Below are positions 47,101 through 58,165 of a stretch of DNA of 64,000 nucleotides, piece after piece; position 1 is the first letter of the stretch; each line of letters opens with the position of its first letter. Both the position numbers and the translations under genes were made by a program. The stretch covers positions 4,421,556-4,485,555 of the forward strand of contig JAYKAV010003266.1 of NCBI GenBank assembly GCA_035582835.1, given 5' to 3'. Under the pieces are notes generated by a model. The model did not search any database. It saw nothing but the letters and a program-made list of their open reading frames with translations, and was not told where the DNA came from. Source of the stretch: Phoebastria nigripes. Its lineage: Eukaryota > Chordata > Aves > Procellariiformes > Diomedeidae.

Positions 47101-50100
47101 TCTCTGCTGGGACTGCGGCATGCTGTCACTGCTGCTGGCGTGAGTAAATCAATACTTCCCATGATTTGGAAAGGCAGACAAATGGGAACCTGATTTCAAG
47201 ATTCCTTAACTCATTCTCACACAGTTAAGCTTTAATCCATCTTCATTATGTTTCCTTTTCACTAAAGCTCCTCATATTACAAGGAACAAGACATCCAGTG
47301 ACAATTATTTGTTCTTTATGATTTGATGAACTTCATATGCAGATCAGATCTAGGCACGGCAGACCAGTTTGGCATATCTATGAAATAACCATTTGGTTAA
47401 ATACCCTGGGGCAGGAGCTACCCTTTAGGAGCCCTTGGACAATCCACAGCTTTCCCATATGGGAAATCCCCANGTGCACCAGCCCTAAGGAACTGGGAGA
47501 TGCCCAAACCCAGCCCCAAGGTCCCACCCTTGAAAAAACATTCCGGAGTTATTTCTTTCCACTTTTCCATAAATACATTGATATTTTCAGGCANTGCTTG
47601 CTTGCAATCAGCAAGGATCATTCCAGCATCACTCATTCATAGCAGATCATTGCACACAGAGCAGGTACCATCACCTTCTCCAGCACCATTGGCCTGGGGT
47701 TGCTCAGCAGCCCCTGGCTGCTACCACCTAAATTCACACGCGATTGAGGAAAGCAGCCAGACTTAGGCAGGAAACCGAGACAGCTGGAAATTCAGGCCCA
47801 AAGGGCATTTCAGTGTCTAACTCTTATCCCCGCTGCAGCTGGGATTGCTCCTCCTTACCCGAGTATTGCCGTCATCTGTTTTAGGAAAACTGTGGTAATT
47901 GGCTCAATTCATTTTAAATCAGTTATCGTTTGTGCAAGCAGCAGTCGGGGGAAAAGCAGCTTGTAGTTAATAACATCCCTAATTTGGAGATATCCNCAGG
48001 GATGAGGAGGGAGATCTCAGCAAGGGGCCGTTCTTTGGTCCTTGCCCCCGCGGTGGCTGCGTGAGTCCCCTGCAGCTGCGGGGCACAGACCCAGATCCTG
48101 CACCAAAACACGGGGACAGGCGTGGGGTGCAAGGCTGCAAGGTTTGAGACGGGGTCCTGGCCCGGTGCCATGCTGCACAGCACTCATCCTGCCCCGGGGC
48201 TGATCCTCTTCAGGCTGGGACATTGCTTTCTAGAGTTTCTCCTGGGATGTATTTATCANGTCTGAGTGCAGAAGTGGCAGCCGGGATGCCGGAGGGTCTG
48301 GCCTCTGTCTATTTGTCTCTGCCAAAGGAAAAGCATCTCCTTGTCCGGCCACGCCAGCAGCTCTGGAAACAACAAGATGATAAGATTAAAAAACCTCCCC
48401 CCTTCCCTCTGCGCCATCACACTTACAGGGCTGGGGGGTCCAAATCCCACCCTAGCCCCTCTCCGGGGTGCACGGACCCCTGTACCATGGGGAGAAGCTG
48501 CCCCTCAGGGGAAAAGCTATTGAGGTTACAGCTTGGGAGAGGCCAAAATTTCCCCCTGCCAGTGCCAGGGGCACATTGCACAGCCCCAACAGCCTCTCCT
48601 CCACGAGGCTGAACCCAGGGAGACCCAAGGGGTGTTTGCACCCCCCGGGAGGGTGCACAAGCACCCACATTTGAGCATGGACATCCCCAGCCTGTGCAAA
48701 GGCTCCCCAAATCCATCACCACTGCCTGTGTCACGTTAGCGGCAATAAAAAGATTCGAACAGCAATTCTTTACTTTTATGAACAAATGGCCCTGGATGGA
48801 TGATTCAGGCAGCATTCAATTCCCAGCAAGAAAGTGTCAGCAAAAACCCAGCCTCTTTCATGTAGGTGGATAACTGCAAATAAAAGTAGGGAATTATTAG
48901 CACTTAATACTTGGTGGGTTTTTTACTCCCTAGTGCTCTTCTCCGGTAGATGCCAAGCACTTTAGATAAACAAACAGGCAGGGAGGCCCTTGCTAAGGGG
49001 AGATGCATGGATTGTGGTGATGGCTCCGGACACCGAGACCATCCCCATGCCGCTGCCAGGGCTCTCCTCCAGCCTGTCCCCAGCAGACCCCCTTTACTCC
49101 TCCTCATGTCCCCTTCTCCCATCTCCTCCCCACCCCATCCATCCCCTCCTCGCCCCTGCCCTCTCCCTGCGTTCCCATTCACAGCTTGCTGCCACCAACG
49201 TGGGAGCCTTGGGTCCCCCCAACNCCGGGGGGTCCAGAGTGGCTTCCCCATGAACCTGGGGCTGCTCGTGGCTGNGAGCAGCCATGGAGAGACACGCGCC
49301 AGCCTCCTCCAGACTCTCTATTTCTCCTTCCTCAAGACCGCCTCTATTTTTCTTGTTCATCAGACTGACAAATGGGCAGAAAACAGACTTCTGGCTATTT
49401 CCTGCGCAAGCTGCCCACTCCTCCTCTCCCCTTGGCGATGACTGAGAGCTGAAGAAGCAGGAATAGCATATAAATTTCCTCCCTCCTTTAATAAATACCT
49501 CTATTACCTAGCGCTTTCTCCCAGCTCGCTCTGGCTGGCTGCTGCAGGCTCCTTCTCGCTCACTTGGTGGCTTGCTGCCTGCCATGAAGACGTGATAAAC
49601 TGAAATTCTCATTTCTATGGGGAATAAACAGCAGGATCGAGCCAAGCAGGCTGCAAAGTGCTGAGGGCAGCACAGGAGGGGAGAAAACCCCTCTCTGGGG
49701 TCTGTCTGCAGCTTTGCATCATCACGCGGGGAGCCAAACGAATTCATTTATTAGGGAAGGTGGGGTTGGGGCTTGTCTGACTGCATGGCAGCAGATNGCA
49801 TCCTCTCTTTGGACACTCTGCCCTGGTCCCGAGGGGGAGGAGGGTTCCTGCAGTCCCCGGGGACCCCGGTGCTGCGGGTGCAGCTGGGCTTGTCCCAGGC
49901 TCCGCTGTGCACCTTGGGGTGGTCCTGAGATTTAATGCAGGAAGGGAATAAGGACAAATCATGCTTAAAATCTCACCAAAATAGTGCAGTGGGAGCAGGA
50001 GGGTTTGATGGCAGAGGGAAAGCTATCACAGAAGTGATTTGCGCTGTGGTCAGCAGCGAAATCAGTCTCCCGAGGCAGCTTCTTTCTGCTCAGGAGCAGA

Positions 50101-52900
50101 AGCGATGCAGGTGGCTTCTGCTGGAAAACCGCTGATGGCAGAAAAAGTCACGATGTCTTGGGAAAGGTGAAAAGCCTGCCTGCCACCCCTGCAGAAGGCT
50201 TCCAGCATGGGGAGAAATCGGGGACCTAAGGGAAAAGGCATTGTTGAGGGAGGGGCTACAAATGGAGACCCCGCACCCACCCAGAGGGGACATGGAGAGC
50301 CCACGCCAGCACGGCTGGGGTGGCAGGGGATGGTGTCTTGGTAGCACTGCAGCCAAGCAGCCTCCTCCTGCAAACCCAGGGTGCCCCGAGCTCCCAGGTC
50401 CGTGTATCTCCCTTCTGCTGGGAGCATGGAGCAGGAGGGGAGAGATGCCCCCAACTCACACCCGCGATGCAATCTGCAGCATTCAGGCACTGTAAAGCAC
50501 ACAAAGAGAGCCATAAAAATACAGAAGCCATGTGAAGCGAGCTGCAGACCTCGGGGCACAGGGCAATCTGTATGATTTTCAGCAAGATGGGAATGTCCTT
50601 GCAGTGGAGACCCCCACGGGTGTCGCTTGCCATCAGCGCAGCTTTGCGGGCGCCGTTGCATCTCTGCTGCCCAGAGCTCCCTGCCCAGGACGNGGCAGCA
50701 CCGCTCGACAGCTTGTTCACCAAGAGGCCCTGCCCAGAGGTGACTCCTAAACACATTTCACTCCATATGATGCTGCAAAGAGACATCAGAGCGCCAGGAT
50801 TTGTCCCCTGCCTTGCCTTACTGAACAGCTTTTGCATGCATGCCTGAGCAGGGCTGCTGCTTCGCTCCAGCCCGGCTGGGCTGCTGCTGCTGCACGTGCC
50901 CAAAAACATCCTGTGCAAAACCAAACGTACCACCCTGCTGAGATCGCCTGAATTCCCATCCTCAGCTCAGCTCNGGTGCATAAGTGAAAAGAAGCCACGA
51001 GCCTGGCAGCCTGATCCCTTGCTGGGTTTCTCCTCCCTGTACCTCCTTTTACTCCTAACCCTTTCCTGCAGCTGTCGGGGACACCCAGGTCAAGGCTCAC
51101 TTTGTCAAATGAAGAAAGTGCTGCTGCATGCTGGCCACCGGACCCCTTGGAAGCACAGGCAGCCTTCCCAAGTGACTTGAGCATCGCAGCAGGATGGAAG
51201 AGACCTTGCTCCATCCCTGTAAGACAACAGGTAAAAGCCATCAGCTTTTTACATGCCCAGCACAGCCAACAGCCCCTCGAGGGATCAGGCTACCCCCCGC
51301 TCTGCATCGGGCTCATCCCCTGCGCTTTATGCGAGCAAAGCTGCTGCAATCCCACCATCCCATCTCCCACCCACCGAGCAGGCAGCATTGCTGTCCCCAT
51401 TCCCTACGGCACAACACCNTGCTGCAGCCCACGAGCCGCCCTCGGCTGCCTTCGCCCTCGCAACTGGATTGATGGCAGTGCTTTGCAAAGCCTGAAAAAA
51501 ATCCCCACCTTCAAAAGGAGTATTAGGGGGTGGCAGCCACCAAATTTCCCCCGTAGCTGGCACTTGGTGTGTCTCATCCGTTTCCTGGAGTCTATTTAAC
51601 TTCTAAATTTAACAAGCTCCTAAACAAGTAATAGCAGCAAGTGGCAGCACCCGGCTCCCAACCTGCGAGTGGCATTTCAGGGGCCAGGCCGCCATCAGCA
51701 CAAGCAATGGGAAATTTCTCAAATGTCTCTTTGATTTATGGCTCTAGTTAATTCTCCAGAAGGCCTATGAGCTGCCCTGAGTGCACAAAACCTCAGAGGG
51801 ATAAATAATTTAACAGGTGGTTAAATGTTCTTTAAGGTCTAGAGAACATCAGCAGGAGCACAGATTTGGGGGGATAACACAAAACTACAAATTGAGCACA
51901 GAAAGCGGGGGGATGGCCTGAACTGGGCACTGCCATCAGCTTAGTGCTGAAGAAGCAGAGCTGATGCCACGGGAGGGAAAGGACCGGGACATCCCACCGC
52001 TGCTGCATCTCCATCCAGCGGGATCAGACACAGCGGGGAGCAGGCTTGGCCGGAGGTTGTAGGGGAATATCCCACTCAGATGTGCCCTGCCAGCTGTGCA
52101 ATGCAGATGTGCAGCGTAGGCTGCCCTGCCTGTGCCAAAAAAAACTTCTTAAATGGGGAGCAGGGAGGGAAGCGGGGGGAGGCAAGCGCCCAGGGCGTGC
52201 AGGCAGGGGAGGCTGCCTTGCCTGGCAGGGCTCGAGCAAAGCCACGTCTCGCTTCAGACGATGCTGATGCCTGGGGCAGAGCAGCCCCGAAACGTGCCTG
52301 GCACAGCCTGGTGCCCTTGGAGGCCACGCTGGAAGGACACGACATTTGGCAGCAGATGCTTGATGAAATGGGATGTCAAGGGGATGTTCCCCCTACCCTT
52401 GCTCTTTCTCCCCCATGAAATCCTCCCAAGGCACTGAGATCAGGGAGGCATTTACACCCTGCACCGGCTGGGAGCGAGCAACCTTTGGGCTGATGCCGGA
52501 GGAAGACCATGGTGCAAGAGCCACCACTGACCGAAGCAGAAGGATGGAAAGGAGAAACCAAAGTGCTCCCCCTGCAAGCCTCCCAGCACCATTTCAGTCT
52601 CAGGTGGGGATGTTTTGGGACTCCCAAGAGCAGCAGGGCAGCCCCAAGCCCTGCTGGCAGCAGCCCACGGCACACGCAGCCTCCCCACGGCACTGGGACC
52701 GGCTGCCGGGGAGCCCGGGAGAGGTAGATGGCAGCAAAACCTATTTCTTGCGACAGCCGGGATGCGACAGCCCAGTCCCTGCTCAGGCACCATCCAGCCC
52801 TGCGGGCCACCGCACTGAGCAGGTATTTACAGACCGTCCAGTCCTTNGCTTTACCCATGGTCTGAGTTTTCNACCACAGCTCCTTTTCCCCAGGTTTCTC
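44181..52900. other. Intergenic region downstream of RH2, first part; no gene seen
   Basis: GC-rich unique sequence with many short ORFs lacking family resemblance. AT-rich islands at about 44540-44720 (with two GAGTCAG half-MARE motifs) and 46380-46690 stand out as possible regulatory blocks. GRM4 is expected on this side by synteny with human, but no GRM4 exon was recognised. About 20 isolated undetermined bases occur here; the last in the window is at 52872. Confidence 0.5.
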
Positions 52901-54376
52901 TCCTTAAGTATGATTCAGAGTTCAGGATGGATCTTAATTTCTCCCTGGTTAGGATGCGTCAAGCAAATTAGCCGGCCAGGTGTATAGAAACACCTCTGTT
53001 CCTGGTGCTTGGCTCCTTGCCTGCCTCTCCTCCCTTCCCCTCGTCCCTGGAGCGGGGCATCCCTGGGTACCCCTGCAGCGGCAGCCAAGCTGCCACCTTG
53101 AATTCAAGTTCGTGGGGGGACAGTGCCTGTACTTTCGGGGAACACATGGCGTTTCGCTGCGGACGACCTGCCCTGCTCTCCCCTTGCAGGGAGATGACCA
53201 ACCCCACTCCCTCCCTACGTCTCCAATCCCCCTTCCCCAGCCCTTTGCTGAATTTTTCAGGTGCCTGCTGTGGCTCAGCGCATGATTGAACAAATTGAGC
53301 AATGCTTTAGGGAACAAGGTTTCCCCCCAAATCCCTCCCTGGAGAAGCCCCATGGGGTCCCTGCTGCCGTGGGTCCCACAGCGACAGGGAAGATGCCGAG
53401 GGCTGGGAAGGGGAGCCCATGCTCAGTCCCTGTCCCAGAGGGTTTATCATAGCTGCCCCTGATAAATGGATAATGAATAATTCACTGTTGGCTTTTGCTT
53501 TATGAAGTATTCATTGCGTTCAAGCTTCCCAAGGTAATTAACTATCCTACGAGCCCCGTGTAACAAAAGCCGGCCACAATCCATCTTCAACACTTCATTA
53601 GCAGGTCCCCACACCACTTCAATAAATTAAAGTGGAACAAATACACAAACAAAACTTTCTCCTCCCTGGGACCCCCCAACCCCCAGGAGACTCAGCCATC
53701 GCATCCCCAGAGGAGGACGCTTCCATGATGGGAACACATGGGTGGGTGCAAGGATTGGACTGGCACAGGGCAGACACCATGCTGCTGGGGACAAGCCACA
53801 TTTCCCCAAGATAACGAGGGATTTTTTGCAGCTGGCTCAAGACAACTGATTTCCCCAAAGTACTGAGCAGCCCCAATCCTGACACACTAAGGCCTGAGCT
53901 CTCAGCAGCCTCAGGGCACTAGCACCCCCAAAATCAAGCCGTGCAGGGGGTCTCCAGCAGAGACCTCCCCTTGCAGGCCAAGGCTTTCCCCTCTTCTTGC
54001 AGAAAGAATACAAAATTTTACCCCTTCTCCCCACCCAGCTGCAACACCCCATCGCTGAGTTACCCACTCCAGCGTGCCAGCTCATCCATGCTCGTGGCCC
54101 CGGCACACCAGGCTGTCATCACCGCTCCGGACCCATTCCACCCTGCATCCAACAAGGCACAACGTGGGCTGATGCCTGCTGCAGAGCTGGATCCATGCAT
54201 CAAGTTTCACCCCACTTTGGGCAGCCCCAGAGAGGCACAAGTCATTCATGCAGCCACCACTGCCGGTCTCAGCCCGGAGGTGAGCCCACCGCAAGGTGAC
54301 ACAGCCAGCAATAAATGCAGACAGGAGTGGGACTCGTCGCTTTGATAGATGTGTAAAAATTTCCTCCAGCCTCCGT

Positions 54377-54389
54377 TGCTGAGTCAGCC
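54377..54389. promoter_or_regulatory. Near-perfect MAF recognition element (MARE)
   Basis: TGCTGAGTCAGCC differs by one base from the palindromic T-MARE TGCTGAGTCAGCA, bound by MAF-family bZIP factors including NRL and MAFs. It lies in an AT-rich patch about 11 kb past RH2. Activity and target gene are unknown; a 13-bp motif can occur by chance. Confidence 0.4.
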
Positions 54390-57300
54390 TTTCTGCCTTC
54401 AATAATTTACAGCAATAAACAGTAAGATAAGAGCGGGCGCGTGTGGGACACAGCTAACCTGGGCGAGATGAGCGATGGCTCTGCCGACAGCCCTGCTCGC
54501 GGGGATGGCACCGAGCGCAGCATGTAATTAATGCCAACTTCTGGAGCCAAGCTCAGCTTGCACCAAAATGCTCAACCCCAATCCCTGACTGCAGAGCAAG
54601 ATTTGGCTCAGCAGAAGGGGCGAGTGCCAAACCCCATGGTTGGGGTCTCCTACACAGGCTCTCCCAAAGGAGCATCCTGCCAGCCCCAGGGTCTCTGCAC
54701 AGCTTCACCAGCTCCTCTCCCTGCAAAGCCTCCCCATGGGGCAACCAGCCCTTTATCAAGGGCAAAGCCCCAGCTGTGCTCTGCCTGCTGCTAATCCCCA
54801 AATCGCCCCAGCTGGGGCTCATCCCCCTTCTCGCACCTCCCCGGGGCTGCCAGCCCCCTCCCTCGCCCCAGGGCTGCCCCCCAGCTGGGCTTTCCCTGCT
54901 CCCTGCCTTCCTCGTGCCCTCCCCGGCAGCTTCACGCCAGCTTTTCCTTGTTTATTTGGAGGCAAGCGGAGCTGCCAGGCTTGTCATCTCCGCTACCGCT
55001 TACTGCCGCTAAAGATGCATATTCCCAGGATCCAGGCCTTCCCCTTTCCCGTCACGCCGGTTCTGCCTCTCCCAGCGCATCCCTGGTGCAGCCGTGACCC
55101 GTCTCATTTTATCATGCCTCGTCGGGCACCTCATTGAATTGCTCCCCCGATCCCGGCAGCTTCGCCGTGCAAAGCCTGGGCTGGAATCTCCATTCCCCAG
55201 GTGCTGCTCCCTGTGGGGCTGCCTGCGCACGTGGGCATCCCGGCGATCCCCAAGCTGGCTTCTCACCTCTGGTATCAGCCCAGGACGGGGTGGACAGTGA
55301 GATGTGACACCCCAAACACGGGGACAAAGCACGTGCCGGCGTCCCCTCCATAGGGGCTGAGTTACGGCACAACACCCATTGCTAAGAGTGACGGTGAAAG
55401 AAACTGATATCCCTGAGCTGGAAAACTGATGGGGTTTTATCTAAAAGTAACCAAGCAGCTTGAGGGAGGGCATCCTCCGCGTTAGGAGAAACAGCCAATG
55501 CAGCTTGGCCCCTCTCCATCGCTGGAGGAGACGGGCTGTCCCCGGGGAGCCACTTCCGCAGCAGCTCGAGCAAATATCGCCGTAATAGGGAGAGCACGTG
55601 TGCTAAATCTGGAGCCGTGTATCCTGGCCCCAGGCTAGGCCATAATATACCTTCCTAGTCTGGGTACACGTGTCCTATCTTGTTATAAGCCATGTTAAGG
55701 AAAAAATTTAATAAAACTACTATATGGCAAAGAAAAAGCAGTGATGCTTGATGGAGACGTCTGCCCAGGCAGTGCAGCCTCGGGTGGAAGGGCTGGGCTG
55801 CACGTCCCAGTGGGGATGCGGGATGGAATGAGGTGCGGGGCTATCCCGGTGCCGGAGCCGGGACGGAGGCAATGGGGCTGCCACGGCCCCTTGGACAACC
55901 GGCTCCTGCGGCCGAGCGGGGCTGGGGGCAGCGGGAGCCACAGGTCGGGGCTTCCAGATGCCCTGTCCCATGGCCACGTGTCCTCCCGGCTGCCACGATC
56001 AGCTGCCGCGTCTGATTTAGGAGCCGTGCAGGGTGCAGTCTGCAGATGTTGGTATTTGCTTTAACGCACTGCGTTTGCCAGGCAGAGCCAAGGCATGCAA
56101 TTTTCATTATATGATAGCAACATTTAGCTCTAGCGTTGGCAATGTCAACCCTAATTATTTTCAGGAAGTCTTGAGGGCTGCGGGGATAAATCAATATAAA
56201 TAACATGTTCATAAACTCTGAATCGTGTTCCTAACAGCATTATGACTTTAATTTGAATCTCAGAAAGAAGGAGTTTGGGTCAGGTGTCCCCCTCCCTTTT
56301 TCTTTCACTTATTAACCTTCGCTGTCTATTTGTCCTCATCCCCCACATCCCATGAAGGAGGATGCTGCAGGGGGGAGGAGAGAGAGGAGCTCAAAACTGG
56401 GATGGCTCCGTGCTTTTCAGCAGCAAAAAAGGAGATGGCGACCTGCCAGTGCCATCCCAGGCAGGCACACGCATAGGACCGACGGACAGCCACCGGCACG
56501 TGGCCGGATTCGGGGCTGCGATGCTTTTTTCCCCGGCTCTTGGGCAACCTCCTCCTCCCTGGGCTGTGGCGATGGGGCTCTCTCGCCTCCCCCGCCTGCG
56601 GTGCAGATGGCCCAGCATATGGGCAGCCTCCCCTCGCGCTCGCACCTTGTAAGCAGATTCTGTCAGGTTTAAAGAGGAAAAGCTTAATTAAGCAGTTGTG
56701 TGTGTACAATTACGTCCTTAATTATCTCCGCGTTTCACTTCTTTGTTGTTTTGTGTTTGCAAGAAGTTTGGTAACAATCAGAGGTGAACGTTCCCTGAAG
56801 CAGGAGCTTTTCTTTCTCACATTTTCTCTTTCTCTCTCCCTCCTGCCTCATTTTAGGGATGTTTTTCTGGACTGAACTGAGCGGCAGAAAGAGCCTCCAG
56901 CCGGACGAGACCTTGCAAGCCCTGAGCCCTCCTTGCTGGAGAGCCAGAGCTGGGTTTCATCCTCCTCAGCTCCCACTATGGTAGCCAAATCAGAAGCAGG
57001 TTTCCAGAAGTGCTCCGTATGCAAAGTACAAATCGAGCTGGCAAAAAGCTGGTTTAGCCAATTTTTATTATTTCATGTGTTTGTGCTACAACACCACCAA
57101 CGCTCCAGCCCAGCCCCAGCACAGGGCTGGCTGGAAAGCGCCAATCCTCGCTCCAAACACCCTCGAGAATAAATAGACCCTGTGAGAGCATCATCAGTGG
57201 TGATGCTTAATTGCACCCACACCCAGGGACTTGCATCCAAGGGACAGCCCTGCCTAATTAATTCCTGCAATTACTCTATTCCACCCCATTTCCCAGCCTG

Positions 57301-57479
57301 GGCCACCTCTCCATCCCACGGCACGCAGCGAGCCAGGCACCCTCCCCAGGGACATCCCGGCGTCCCCTCGCTGCCTCCTCGCTCCTGGGCAGGGTTTAGA
57401 GCCGCCTGCAGAGATCAGGGACAAGAGGTAGCAAAAGCAACTGGCTTAATTTGTGGCGGTGCTTTTATTTTATGCGAGG

Positions 57480-57835
57480 AGCACTAAACAGTCATAAACA
57501 TCCAGAGTTAGATATTGGAGCTGGGGGTATTTTTATTGTTTGCAAGTCCTCGAAATTTTGCCATGTTTATGAAGCTTTTATTAAAAATAACCCCAAACTC
57601 TCGCTTCTCTAATTGAGTGTATTTCAAAAAAACACACGCCTGCTTTTAATATGCGGGTATATTTATATCACCATCAGTTAATTTTTATTTACCTTGTAGT
57701 GAAACTCATCTTCATCTTTAATTCCCAATCCCATATTTGCTTTGAAATCAGAATTGGACCTAACAATCAGCCGTATATTTAACGTGCCATTAAATTCTCA
57801 GTTCTGCTTTCACAGCTTTCAAACCAGCCGGCTTA
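57480..57835. other. AT-rich candidate conserved noncoding element
   Basis: About 350 bp of AT-rich, nonrepetitive sequence with homeodomain-like motifs (CTAATTGAG, AGTTAATTTTTATT) lies abruptly within a GC-rich region. It has no ORF of note. Such composition is typical of ancient enhancers near developmental or neural genes, but conservation cannot be judged from one sequence. Confidence 0.3.
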
Positions 57836-57930
57836 AAATACAGCAGCGATCCCCCTTTTCCCAGCATACCGGCAAGCCAGGCAGCGAAAATGAATCTTCA
57901 CGCGGCTGAAAGATGTCAAGCGCTGGGAAC

Positions 57931-58165
57931 GAGCCCAGAGAGAGCAACAGAAATTATTGGGGGCGGGGGGGGGGGCTGCAAAGCAAGACCTGCGGGCAGG
58001 GATGGAGCGCACCGAGGTTGAGCGGTTCAAAGAAGCTAGAGGGGAGACATGATGACAATTTTCAAAGATGCAAGAGCACTGCAGGAGAGGAAAGGTATAA
58101 TCTGTCCCCTGGGTGCACAGAAAGGAATAACGGGTGTCAGAGATGGAGAGATTTAGGCTGGGCCG
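57931..58165 (+). repeat. CR1-like LINE 3' fragment (old, diverged)
   Basis: Sequence of the form GCCCAGAGAGAGCAACAG, later GAGGGGAGACATGATGACAA then TTTTCAAAGATG, and GTGTCAGAGATGGAGAGATT then TAGGCTGGGC follows the order of the 3' part of sauropsid CR1/CR1-like LINEs (CCCAGAGAAGAGCAAC, GAGGGGAGACATGATAAC, GGGAGGTTTAGGTTGG). A G-rich run near 57961-57975 interrupts it. Identification is by eye, ends approximate, with no coding capacity left. Confidence 0.55.
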
